A stretch of DNA of 64,000 bases. Origin: Poriferisphaera corsica. Its GTDB lineage: Bacteria > Planctomycetota > Phycisphaerae > Phycisphaerales > Phycisphaeraceae. Where the stretch lies: NCBI RefSeq assembly GCF_007747445.1, contig NZ_CP036425.1, positions 2,774,175-2,838,174 on the forward strand, in the 5' to 3' direction. A model generated the notes under the pieces. The model saw only the letters and a list, made by a program, of their open reading frames with translations. It made no database searches and was not told the DNA's origin. Positions 43,456 through 52,059 of the stretch are shown here, in pieces (the first letter of the stretch is position 1; each line of letters begins with the position of its first letter). The translations under genes and the position numbers were made by a program.

Positions 43456-45366
43456 TCAGGCTTGGGCGGTTTCGAGGAGTTCTTTGGCTTGTTTGAGGGT
43501 GGTCGGGGTGAGGACGTGGCCGGAAATCATTTCGGCGAGTTCTTCGACGCGCGGCTTGCCATCGAGATGCGTGACGGTTGTTGAGGTTTTACGGGACTTG
43601 CCACGGCCGGAGATGGACTTTTCGATGCGGAGATGGCGGTCGGCAAAAGCGGCAATCTGCGGCAGGTGCGTAATACAAAGCACCTGCTGATCCCCCATAT
43701 CCCCCACATCCCCCCCCTGTTTCGCAAGCGTCCCCCCCCCAGTTGCGCAAGCGAGGTTCGAATGCGATGGCAGACAGTTCTTTTCATTTTGTTTAGCTGA
43801 AGCTTTTTGATTTTTCTTCCGGGAGTACTTTTTCGTTTTGCGATTTTGCTTTGAGGTTGTGGGAGCCATGTTATGGGCGAGGTTGTGGAGTTTTTGGCCG
43901 ATGACGGATCCGAGACGGCCGCCGATGTTGGCGTCGATTTCATCGAAGACGAGAACGGAGATGCGATCGGAGGAGGCGAGGATGGATTTGAGTGCAAGCA
44001 TGATACGTGAGAGCTCACCGCCGGAGGCGATTTTGCGGAGTGGTCGAGAGGGTTGGCCGGGATTTGTTTTGATGAGGAAATCGACGGAGTCGAGGCCGGT
44101 GGAGTTGAAAGCATCGAGTGGGTTGTCGGGGTTGGGTTGAGCGGTATTGATCTGAATATCGAGGATTGCTTCGGACATGCCGAGGTCGATGAGCTGCGAT
44201 TCGATGAGAGGTTTTAGGTTTTGAGCGGCTTCAGATCGAGCGGCGGTGAGTTGATCGGCTATGGCTATGAGTTGATTAGACAAATCGGCAATTTGTTTGT
44301 CGATGTGGGTAAGATCTGTGTCTTGTACGTAGAGTTCTTCGAGTTGTTGGCCAAGAGTGTTGCGATGATCAATGACGGCTTGAACGGGGTCGTTGGTGAG
44401 GGTATCGGCGGATTTTGCGTATTTATGGATGAGGCGATTGAGCTGATTTAGGCGAGACTCGATATCGGTCGCTTGCTCGGGGTTGGCGTCTAAGCGCGAG
44501 ATGTAACGAGATAGTTCAAAGGAGGCTTCCTGGAGGGTGATGGTGGCAGTGCGGACTTGTTCTTCGAGTGGTTCGAGATCGGAGTCGAGTTCGGTGAGGT
44601 TACGAAGGAGGTGGGTCATGATTTCAAGGCGGGAGATGATGGCGCTATCTGATTCGTAAAGTGCGGTGTTGATATTGGACGCATCGGCGTGGATTTTTGA
44701 TGCATTTTTAAGAGTTTTATGCTGAGCTTGCAGTTCTGGGAACTCGCCGACGTGGGGATCGACGTCATCGATCTCATTGGCTTGAAATTCGTAGAGGTCG
44801 ATTTGCTGAGCGCGAAGCGATTGAGACGTGATTAGTTGCTGTTTACGGGAGAGGAGATCACGAAGGGTGTTGTAGTTTTCAGTGAATTGCTTACGAAGTG
44901 TGGTGACATCTGCGAAATTGTCGACGATGATAAGTTGATTAGCAGGCTTGAGGAGGAATTGATGATCGTGCTGGCCGTGGATGTCGACGAGGTGATGGCC
45001 GATTTGTTTGAGCATGGTTGCGGTGGCGGGTAGGCCGTTGATTGAGATGGCGGATCGGCCTGAGGGGAAGAATTTGCGTGTAATGAGAAGAGGCTCGGCC
45101 GGTTCGAGAGGTTGATCGGCCAATTGCGAGATTGATTCGAGGGTTTGAGGGTCTTTGACTTCGAAAAGGCCGGAGACGCGAGCTTCTTTGGCGTCGGGGC
45201 GAACCATGTTTTTCGTGGATTTGAGTCCAAGTAGAATCTCGAAGGCGCCAAGGACGAGGGATTTACCAGCGCCGGTTTGGCCGGTGAAGGCATTGAGACC
45301 ACGTGAAAGCTCGATACGAGCGTCTTCGATAACAGCGAGATTAGAGATGTGTAGTTCGCGAAGCAT
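43456..45366 (-). CDS. recN: DNA repair protein RecN with a 60-residue insertion
   Basis: 636 residues from the ATG at 45366 (AGAGG about 10 bases upstream; frame open to 45414). RecN is an SMC-like ATPase in double-strand-break repair. Walker A is GQTGAGKS in the N-terminal FTGQTGAGKSLVLGAFEIL; coiled-coil arms follow; the C-terminal ATPase has ASGGELSRIMLALK and VFDEIDANIGG. Between LHNLAHN and QQVLCITHLPQ, normally contiguous, lie about 60 extra residues: a Lys-rich stretch, then Gly/Asp repeats (GGDVGDMGD), encoded by 43692-43871. The reading frame is kept. The insertion contains a repeat also found at 41351. Confidence 0.93.
   Translation of the reverse strand: MLRELHISNLAVIEDARIELSRGLNAFTGQTGAGKSLVLGAFEILLGLKSTKNMVRPDAKEARVSGLFEVKDPQTLESISQLADQPLEPAEPLLITRKFFPSGRSAISINGLPATATMLKQIGHHLVDIHGQHDHQFLLKPANQLIIVDNFADVTTLRKQFTENYNTLRDLLSRKQQLITSQSLRAQQIDLYEFQANEIDDVDPHVGEFPELQAQHKTLKNASKIHADASNINTALYESDSAIISRLEIMTHLLRNLTELDSDLEPLEEQVRTATITLQEASFELSRYISRLDANPEQATDIESRLNQLNRLIHKYAKSADTLTNDPVQAVIDHRNTLGQQLEELYVQDTDLTHIDKQIADLSNQLIAIADQLTAARSEAAQNLKPLIESQLIDLGMSEAILDIQINTAQPNPDNPLDAFNSTGLDSVDFLIKTNPGQPSRPLRKIASGGELSRIMLALKSILASSDRISVLVFDEIDANIGGRLGSVIGQKLHNLAHNMAPTTSKQNRKTKKYSRKKNQKASAKQNEKNCLPSHSNLACATGGGTLAKQGGDVGDMGDQQVLCITHLPQIAAFADRHLRIEKSISGRGKSRKTSTTVTHLDGKPRVEELAEMISGHVLTPTTLKQAKELLETAQA
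43692..43871 (-). repeat. In-frame low-complexity insertion inside recN
   Basis: About 180 bases, a multiple of three. The left part is built of C-runs (CCCCCAT repeats, CCCCCCCTGTTTCGCAAGCG at 43711-43730, then a related AGTTGCGCAAGCGAGG), the right part is T/A-rich. Base composition differs sharply from flanking recN. Confidence 0.65.
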
Positions 45367-45541
45367 CCTTGCAGACCTCTGATATGGGGAGGGTGAAGCG
45401 ATCCGTCCAAACACCTAACATACGTAAGTATAGTAGGTATCGGGGCAATTGTCGATAGGTTTGTGTTAGGGTATTGCTTAAATCTGGTATGTAGATGACA
45501 GGATGGTGTCAGTGCCCTGCTCTATTGGGATTGGATATGAA

Positions 45542-45568
45542 AACGAGCCAGCGTATGGCTGGCTCGTT
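45542..45568 (-). terminator. Intrinsic terminator after the metallophosphoesterase gene
   Basis: 10-bp stem AACGAGCCAG/CTGGCTCGTT with a 7-base loop, followed by TTTTC on the minus strand. Confidence 0.75.
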
Positions 45569-45624
45569 GGGTGGATCAAATTAAATATTGAGCGTGATAT
45601 TATGCTGCGTAAAACACAGGGTGA

Positions 45625-47190
45625 TTATTCGATGACATTGAAGAGGAAATAGGCTTCGTCGGTTTGGTCGAACATGTCGGTAGTTTTGACGTGCAAGGTA
45701 TAGATGCCGGGCGTGAGGTTGGCGGGGAGGTTGATGGTAGCGAAGTGATCGGATGGGGTTTCGAGCGAGAGAGAGTTATCTTTGGGGTAGTGGCCGTCTT
45801 TGTGACGCTGAACGTTTTCGAGGTGGTAAGGGTCGATGGTTTTGGTTGGGGTCGCGAGCGTGAAATCAGATTGATTAATGACGCGTGCGTAGGTAATGTT
45901 TTTCGTTGAACCGCCGAAAATGTTGATGGTCGCGATGGCGGTGGCAAGATCGGCTTGTTTGATTTCGCGCGGGAGGTAGATTGAGAGTTGCTCGGATTCC
46001 GGACGGCGAGCGGAGATGGTGCGAAGCTTGTAGGCATTGTTTGAAATGGTCATGAGGTTGTAGGCATTAGGCGAACCATCACGTTGTGTCGCGAGGGGCG
46101 TGCCGTAGGCATCGTATTGGCCACCCCACCAAGTGCCTGAGCTTGTGGAGGCAACGAGGTGATGGTGTTCTGGTGATGCGGCTTCGGCCCAGCCTGATTG
46201 TGAGTCGAAGAAGTCATGGCGTTGGAAGTGGCGGTGGGCAGATGCAGAAAAGGTATTGGGGTAATCTTTGATTAGATCGAAAAGTGCGAGGCGAGATTCT
46301 TTATTGATGTTAACGAGTGGGATATGCATGAGCGGGACAATGAGCATGTCTTTGGGGACGTATTTGAGGTCGTTTTTGATGAATTCGCGTTGTTTTTGGT
46401 CGATGTGGCCGCTGTAACCTTTTTTGTTTTGGATGCCTTTGTATTGAACATCATCGAGGACAATGTAGTGGACGTTGCCCCAGTTGAATGAATAGTAGTT
46501 GGGGCCGAAGGCGGCGAGCCACGTTTCCATCGAATGTTTGTCGGAAGAAACGTTGAAGTTGATGTCGTGGTTCCCGGGGATTGAGTAGAAGGGGATGCCT
46601 AACTGAGAAATAGAGTCTTTGTAGTGTTTGTAGATATCGAGCGCATCTGCGGCGAGGTCACCGAGGGCAACGCCGAAGGAGGCTTCTGTGCCGATGAGTG
46701 GCTCAATGAAATCATGACGGAAGTAGGTCATGCGTTTGTAGTCACGGACTTGGGGATCGCCGAAGATGAGCATTTTGTAGTTGGCTGGTTCGTCTTGCTT
46801 GTAGAGTGGGAAGTTGAGAGATTTGGGCGCTGGGCCTGTAGGGGCAACGCCGTCGTATTTGAGTCCGTCGGGTGAGCCTTCGGGGCGGTGGATGTAGTAG
46901 AACTCGGGGAAGTTTTTGTCGGAGACTGGTGTCATGAAGCCAGAGGGCTTGATGACGAATATGGCATCTGTATCATCGGTGATGGCGAGTGTGTATTGGC
47001 CAACCGCGTTGGTTTGAACGACATCAATACCGTTGGAGACGGAGACATTAGGGATGACGGGTTCATCTGTGTCGAAGAGGCGGTTATTGTTGAGGTCTTC
47101 GAAGACGATGCCGGTGATGGATTGTGCGGTGAGGGTGGTTGCGATTGAGGTGGTGGCGATGAAGGACGATAGCAATGATGTGTATTTCAT
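45625..47190 (-). CDS. Secreted three-domain calcineurin-like phosphoesterase
   Basis: 521 residues with a signal peptide (about 1-22). The N-terminal beta domain (ITGIVFEDLNNNRLFDTDEP, an SdrD/CarboxypepD-like repeat) is followed by the metallophosphoesterase domain: FGDPQVRD, GVALGDLAAD, PGNHD, LMHIPL and SASAHRH supply the metal ligands. The C-terminal beta domain ends TPGIYTLHVKTTD. This is the MetallophosN-Metallophos-MetallophosC arrangement of exported phosphoesterases. The substrate is unknown. The preceding gene on the strand ends at its own terminator, so it is transcribed separately. Confidence 0.85.
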   Translation of the reverse strand: MKYTSLLSSFIATTSIATTLTAQSITGIVFEDLNNNRLFDTDEPVIPNVSVSNGIDVVQTNAVGQYTLAITDDTDAIFVIKPSGFMTPVSDKNFPEFYYIHRPEGSPDGLKYDGVAPTGPAPKSLNFPLYKQDEPANYKMLIFGDPQVRDYKRMTYFRHDFIEPLIGTEASFGVALGDLAADALDIYKHYKDSISQLGIPFYSIPGNHDINFNVSSDKHSMETWLAAFGPNYYSFNWGNVHYIVLDDVQYKGIQNKKGYSGHIDQKQREFIKNDLKYVPKDMLIVPLMHIPLVNINKESRLALFDLIKDYPNTFSASAHRHFQRHDFFDSQSGWAEAASPEHHHLVASTSSGTWWGGQYDAYGTPLATQRDGSPNAYNLMTISNNAYKLRTISARRPESEQLSIYLPREIKQADLATAIATINIFGGSTKNITYARVINQSDFTLATPTKTIDPYHLENVQRHKDGHYPKDNSLSLETPSDHFATINLPANLTPGIYTLHVKTTDMFDQTDEAYFLFNVIE

Positions 47191-47302
47191 GACCTGTTCT
47201 CGTGGATTGGTTGGCTGGATTGTTGGTGTTGTATGTAAGGAGGCATGATCATGATAAAGTGAATGAGTGAATTAATCATTAACAATGGTGATGGTATTTA
47301 AT

Positions 47303-47326
47303 AAAAAAACCCCGCAGAAGCGAGGT
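47303..47326 (-). terminator. Intrinsic terminator after the unknown secreted protein gene
   Basis: Stem CCTCGC/GCGGGG (one G-U pair) with TTCT loop, followed by seven T on the minus strand. Confidence 0.8.
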
Positions 47327-47350
47327 TTAGTGGTGTGTTCGGTGAATTAT

Positions 47351-48583
47351 TTATTCAACATCGAAGGGGATGAGTGCGAGCGGGACGGGAAGACATGAGG
47401 CGCCGGGGGGCGTGAAGAGAACTTCAAATTCTTGGATTTCTTTTTCGGGATCTGGTGTTAGACGCTGAATGATGGCAGCTTCGGGATAGCGTTTAAAAGT
47501 GAGGCGACCTTTTTCGGTTGGGGCGAGGACCGTGCCTGCGGGGAAATCGCCTTCGGTGACACCGGCGGCGAGGCCGACATTGCCACACCATTTTGAGTTG
47601 AGGTGTTTGTTGCAGAAAACGAGAGCCAGGCCGCGACCGTCAGTTGATTTCCACTTGACGCGGATTTTGTAAAGGGTTCCGTAGTGGCCACGGTTTTCAC
47701 CGATGGTGCGTTGAATCTGGTCGTAGCCGGTGATCCAGCGATCATATTTGCCGTCTGCAACGATGACTTCCTTGACGCCTTCGGCGGTGTCGTAGACATA
47801 GTCTGGGTCGGAAGGTGTGGAAACGAAGTTTGAATTAAGGAATGTGCCGCGACCTGAGCCGGAGTGAGACCAGCCTTTGAGCTTGCGTGGGTGCTTGGGG
47901 AGATGATCGATGATGGTGAGTGAATCGTCTTTGACATCGGTTTGAAAGACGGTGACTTCTGCGGGTTGATCGATTTCGAATTCATACCAGCCATGTACGA
48001 GCATGTCTTTTTTCGTGACGACTTTGTCCATGTTGGGGTCGATAACCATGCGCTGGCCGGGATTGAGATATCTAACTTCTGAATAGGGGTTATTGAAGTT
48101 GAGGAAGTCACGCATGGCGTTTGCGGCGATGACTTGGTAGTAGCCGCCGGGATCGGGGAATGCGTATCGACGGAATTTGAATGAAAGGACGTCGGAGCCA
48201 CGATTTTCGATCACGGCTGATATTTTTTTGACGGGGTTGTCCGGTGTCGGGACGTGATAGGTATAGAGACGGACGATGCCGGGCTGAACACGTTCTTGAA
48301 GCGCGATGCCGTCACCGGTACGGAAGTATTCGGGCATGTCGGAGAGGAGGAATTGCGTCTGGGGTGCATCGGGATCGTTGATGCGTTTCATGGGGATTGA
48401 AGGATAGATTTTGGTATCAAATGCGAGTTCATCGACACGAAGAATGCTGCCTTGATGTGCTGCACGGATTTGGTCGCCGAGCGGTGTGATGGGTTGTGGC
48501 TCGGTTTGCGCGTGTGTTATCGAAGCGGTGAGGCTGAGAAGCATCGCGGCAAGGGGCATCAATCTGGATTTTGTTTTATACAT
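47351..48583 (-). CDS. Secreted protein of unknown function
   Basis: About 410 residues from the ATG at 48583 with GAG 8 bases upstream. A signal peptide ends at THAQ (about residue 26). The mature protein is rich in beta-strand patterns with no domain I recognise: MPEYFRTGDGIALQERVQPG, VRLYTYHVP, SGSGRGTFLNSNF. Segments such as RLYTYHVPTPDNPVKKISAVIENRG look like a copper-amine or immunoglobulin-like beta-sandwich, but this is not enough for assignment. It lies upstream of the secreted phosphoesterase on the same strand, separated by a terminator. Confidence 0.65.
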   Translation of the reverse strand: MYKTKSRLMPLAAMLLSLTASITHAQTEPQPITPLGDQIRAAHQGSILRVDELAFDTKIYPSIPMKRINDPDAPQTQFLLSDMPEYFRTGDGIALQERVQPGIVRLYTYHVPTPDNPVKKISAVIENRGSDVLSFKFRRYAFPDPGGYYQVIAANAMRDFLNFNNPYSEVRYLNPGQRMVIDPNMDKVVTKKDMLVHGWYEFEIDQPAEVTVFQTDVKDDSLTIIDHLPKHPRKLKGWSHSGSGRGTFLNSNFVSTPSDPDYVYDTAEGVKEVIVADGKYDRWITGYDQIQRTIGENRGHYGTLYKIRVKWKSTDGRGLALVFCNKHLNSKWCGNVGLAAGVTEGDFPAGTVLAPTEKGRLTFKRYPEAAIIQRLTPDPEKEIQEFEVLFTPPGASCLPVPLALIPFDVE

Positions 48584-49109
48584 GGGTGTCACTCTAATAT
48601 GTATCTTTTACGATCAGAAACGGAGACTTCCTCGCATCAACAATGTGATTCGTGGAAGCATCGCGTGGCTATGGATTATTAAACCATAACCGCATGAATG
48701 TGTGACCCGACTGAGAATTGCCAACCATCTGACTTCATGATACTGAATATTGATGTTCTGAAAAACTCTAATATTCAAGTGTTTCCAAATGTTTTCATGA
48801 TTCTGTGACTAGATCAATACGAACACAAAAATGAGTCGATTATTTATTTTGAGTTGTAAACAATGCCACATGATACTTTTGTGCACAGTGTTTCTTGTAA
48901 TGTGAAGTACATGATAGATGCATTGGGGTTACATGAAATTGATTGACTATTAGTTGCGCGCATTTATGAGGTAAGATGTGACAATTACTGGAGAAGTGCT
49001 AGGCTTGTCTAAGTGAGGGAGATAGGTGGTGGTGTTTGATGAATTTTGAAAATATACGTTTGATTGAACGTGATGATGTTGAAAAGTCGCGTGCAATTGT
49101 GGAGTTATG
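48584..49109. other. Divergent intergenic region
   Basis: 526 AT-rich bases between the divergent secreted-protein and permease genes. It should contain both promoters. I found no repeat-family element, no terminator and no acceptable small gene in it. Confidence 0.4.
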
Positions 49110-50381
49110 ATGCGTGAGATCGATAAAAACCGGACGCTGACATTGTCGTTCATGATGTTTTTGCAATATGCGGTGCGTGGGGTGTGGTTGCCATTTTTAG
49201 CGAAGTATTTGGTGAGCCCGGAGCTAGAGGGAGGGCTGGGATTTAGTGGCGCGCAGGTAGGCTGGATATTGGGGATGGCGGGTGCGATGGGTGCGCTAAT
49301 CGCTCCGTTTGCTGGGCAGATCGCGGATCGATATTTGAATGCGGAAAAAACGCTGGCAGGGTTATTGATCTTCAGTGGGGTGATCAATTTTGCGACGGCT
49401 TACACGACGGATTTCTGGGTGTTCTTGGTGTTAAGTGTTTTGTTCTCTATAACGTATATGCCGACGCTGTCGCTGGCGAACTCGGTTGCATTTGCGAACC
49501 TTAGAGATACGGATCGGCAGTACCCGATGGTGCGGGCGATGGGGACGCTGGGGTGGATTATTGCGTCTGTAATGTTTTCGATGATTTGGCTGAAAACAGA
49601 CAATACGTTTTTGAATACACACCGGATTGTCGACGCACTCAAGGTGAGTGGTGTGATTGCGGTCTGCTATGGGGTATGGGCTTGGTTCAGCTTGCCGAAT
49701 TGCCCGCCGAGTCATACGAAATCGATTGCTGTGCTAAAGGCGTTGCGGCTGATGTGTAGGCCGATGATGGTGCTATTTGTGTTTGCGACGATTGTGATAT
49801 CGATGATTCACAATGCTTACTATTTTCGAGTGAGTCCGTATTTAGTGGATGCGATTGGGTTTCCGTTATCGTGGACGGGGCCGGTGATGGCGGTGGGATA
49901 TGGTGTGGAGATTTGGGCGCTTTGGATGTTGGGTAAATATGTCAATCGATTGGGTTATCGCCGAGTACTGCTGATCGGAGTGGCTTCGTATATCGTGCGA
50001 TTTGGGATTTTTGGATTAACCAGTTCATATGGTTGGGCCATTGTGGGAATGTCTTTACACGGAATCAATTTCGCTTGTTTTATAGCGGTTTCGTTTATGT
50101 TTGTGGAGAGGATTGCGCCGACAGACATACGGCATTCGGCACAGACGGTGTATTCGATGATTGGATTTGGCGTAGGGCCGATCTTAGCTGGGTTTTATAA
50201 TGGGTATTTCGATCGATTCCAAGTCGACGGTGTGCAATCGTATCGAGAGTTTTGGCTAACGGGGATGGTTCTGGCAGCTGTGGTGTTGGTGTTATTGGGG
50301 CTGTTCTTCTGGCCACGGATAGAGGCAAAGAACGAGAAACTCGATTCGGATGACCTCGAGTTAGCGGATGAGATGATGTAA
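49110..50381 (+). CDS. MFS permease, nucleoside:H+ symporter (NupG-like) family
   Basis: About 423 residues; the second of two adjacent ATGs (49110) has GGAG 5 bases upstream and is preferred over 49107. Twelve hydrophobic helices. Family signatures include SFMMFLQYAVRGVWLPFLAKYL at the start, the helix 2-3 loop GQIADRYLNAEKTLAG and VRAMGTLGWIIASVMF, which match the NupG/XapB nucleoside symporter group. Substrate is inferred from the family only. It converges with glpP. Confidence 0.8.
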   Translation: MREIDKNRTLTLSFMMFLQYAVRGVWLPFLAKYLVSPELEGGLGFSGAQVGWILGMAGAMGALIAPFAGQIADRYLNAEKTLAGLLIFSGVINFATAYTTDFWVFLVLSVLFSITYMPTLSLANSVAFANLRDTDRQYPMVRAMGTLGWIIASVMFSMIWLKTDNTFLNTHRIVDALKVSGVIAVCYGVWAWFSLPNCPPSHTKSIAVLKALRLMCRPMMVLFVFATIVISMIHNAYYFRVSPYLVDAIGFPLSWTGPVMAVGYGVEIWALWMLGKYVNRLGYRRVLLIGVASYIVRFGIFGLTSSYGWAIVGMSLHGINFACFIAVSFMFVERIAPTDIRHSAQTVYSMIGFGVGPILAGFYNGYFDRFQVDGVQSYREFWLTGMVLAAVVLVLLGLFFWPRIEAKNEKLDSDDLELADEMM

Positions 50382-50394
50382 AGCTAATGGATGA

Positions 50395-50994
50395 TTAGAT
50401 GAGATTGAGAGACCAGAGGTCTGGTTTGGATGTTGAGACAGCGGAACAGCCTGCATTGATGATGGATTCGACGGTTTGAGCGGTTTTGATGAGTCCGCCG
50501 CCAAGGATGGGGATATCGAGTGAGAGAAAATCTGAGGCAACGTGGGCGGCGGCAATGCCCGGGAGGAGTTCGAGCGCATCAGGCTTGTTGTTTTTGACGA
50601 TGTGGATGCCGCGATCGAGTGCGCGAGAATCTTGCAAAAAGACGCGGACGATTGCGGCGAGGCCGAGGCGATGAGCCACATTGGTGAGTTGATGGCGCGT
50701 GGTGATGATGCCGGTGATACGAGGGAAGGCTGAAGTGAGATAGTTGAGTGCGGCTTCATCGCTGTTGAGTCCTGCGAGCAGGTCGATATTGAGGAAAAGC
50801 GGAATTTTTTTCGCGGCGGAGGTTTCGAATGGGGCGAGGATGCGGGCAAGGTCGGAGATTGCTCCGCCTTGTAGAAAGACGGCATCTGCGGCTTGGAGGA
50901 GATTGTCGGGGATGTCATTATCCCAAAGGACGGGAATGACAGGTTTACTAAAAGTGATTGCGTGGGGTTTTGATTGCGGTTTTTTGCGAGCCAT
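50395..50994 (-). CDS. glpP: Glycerol-3-phosphate-responsive antiterminator
   Basis: 199 residues of the GlpP family, a TIM-barrel RNA-binding regulator. Signatures: FLNIDLLAGLNSDEAALNYL (HiDLixGL type), GIITTRHQL, RVFLQDSRAL, DALELLPGI, IPILGGGLI and VSTSKPDLWSL. In Bacillus, GlpP with glycerol-3-phosphate prevents termination in glp leader RNAs. Here it is divergent from the HAD-glpD operon, whose leader holds an intrinsic terminator (51101-51129), so the regulatory pair is preserved. GlpP outside Firmicutes is uncommon in my knowledge. Confidence 0.88.
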   Translation of the reverse strand: MARKKPQSKPHAITFSKPVIPVLWDNDIPDNLLQAADAVFLQGGAISDLARILAPFETSAAKKIPLFLNIDLLAGLNSDEAALNYLTSAFPRITGIITTRHQLTNVAHRLGLAAIVRVFLQDSRALDRGIHIVKNNKPDALELLPGIAAAHVASDFLSLDIPILGGGLIKTAQTVESIINAGCSAVSTSKPDLWSLNLI

Positions 50995-51006
50995 GGGGTA
51001 ACGACC

Positions 51007-51035
51007 TTGAATTTGGATGTTTAGAAGACTATCCT
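51007..51035 (+). promoter_or_regulatory. Candidate promoter of the HAD-glpD operon
   Basis: TTGAAT (51007-51012), a 17-base spacer, then TATCCT (51030-51035). Each hexamer matches the sigma-70 consensus at four of six positions. It would start transcription near 51042, about 60 bases before the leader terminator. Confidence 0.5.
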
Positions 51036-51100
51036 ATGTGTAGATAGATTAAATGCAACTGATTACTCAGATTCATTGAGCCATAGAGATATAGAGAAGG

Positions 51101-51129
51101 CTCCGCGGAATGTGATCCGTGGAGTTTTT
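51101..51129 (+). terminator. Leader terminator of the HAD-glpD operon (putative GlpP target)
   Basis: Stem CTCCGCGGA/TCCGTGGAG (one G-U pair) with a 6-base loop, followed by TTTTT. It lies between two divergent genes, so the only transcript it can stop is the plus-strand operon starting at 51196. That position fits a regulated attenuator and not an end-of-gene terminator. Confidence 0.8.
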
Positions 51130-51195
51130 GTTTGCGCGCACATATCGGGATGTGGCGTGATCTGGTAATTGAAAAAGAAACCGACGAGGTGAGAG

Positions 51196-52059
51196 TTGAA
51201 GATACAAGATGAGGTACAAGGTCGCTTGAAGGAAGTGAAGCACGTGATTCTGGATATGGACGGCACGATCTATAGGGGATCTGAGCTGTTTGATTTTACG
51301 TTGCCATTTCTTGAGGCAATGGGAGCGAATGGGATTGGGTATACGTTTTTGACGAATAATTGTTCACGTAGTGTTGAACAGTATCTGACGAAACTGGACA
51401 AGTTGGGGGTGCCGGCAAGTCGGGAAAATTTACTGACATCGATGCATTGCGCGGTGTTTTATTTGCAGAAACATATGCCGAATGCAAAGCGGGTGTATGT
51501 GCAGGGGACGAAGGGGCTGATGGATGATCTGGCTGCGGCGGGGTATGTGGTTGTGAATGCAGAGAATGATTCGGGTTGCGAGAAGCCTGATGTTGTGGTT
51601 GTTGGGTTTGATATGGGATTGGTTTACGAACGTTTGTGTCAGGCGTGTTGGTGGGTGAAGCAAGGCGTGCCTTACATCGCGACACACCCGGATGTGTTCT
51701 GCCCGACGGATGAGCCGACATGGCTGGTGGACTGCGGAGCTGTGACTAAGTGTGTTGAGGCGGCGACAGAAATTGCACCTGTCGCGGTGTTAGGTAAGCC
51801 GCATGCATACATGATCAAGCCTATTCTCGAAAAACATGGTTTGAGTGGGAATGAAGCGATCATGATTGGGGATCGGCTAGGAACGGATGTAGCGATGGGG
51901 ATTAGGGCTGGGACGCTGAGTTGCCTTGTATTAACGGGGGATTCGCAGGTTGAAGATATCGAAAAAATGGGCATTAAGCCGAGCATTGTCGCTGCGAGCT
52001 TGAAGGAATTGGGTGAAGCTATTTTAGACGCCAAGAAAAAGGAACAGTCCAATGCGTGA
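51196..52059 (+). CDS. HAD superfamily IIA phosphatase (NagD-like)
   Basis: 287 residues from TTG at 51196 with GAGG 6 bases upstream. HAD motif I is D20-M-D22-G-T (VILDMDGTIYRG), motif II is FLTNN, and motif III/IV is in GKPHAYMI and MIGDRLGTDVAMG. The cap is of IIA type (DMGLVYERLCQACWWV). The family includes phosphatases for p-nitrophenyl phosphate, phosphoglycolate and glycerol phosphate. Its stop overlaps the glpD start by 8 bases (ATGCGTGA), so the two are translationally coupled; a glycerol-phosphate substrate is a reasonable inference. Confidence 0.85.
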   Translation: MKIQDEVQGRLKEVKHVILDMDGTIYRGSELFDFTLPFLEAMGANGIGYTFLTNNCSRSVEQYLTKLDKLGVPASRENLLTSMHCAVFYLQKHMPNAKRVYVQGTKGLMDDLAAAGYVVVNAENDSGCEKPDVVVVGFDMGLVYERLCQACWWVKQGVPYIATHPDVFCPTDEPTWLVDCGAVTKCVEAATEIAPVAVLGKPHAYMIKPILEKHGLSGNEAIMIGDRLGTDVAMGIRAGTLSCLVLTGDSQVEDIEKMGIKPSIVAASLKELGEAILDAKKKEQSNA

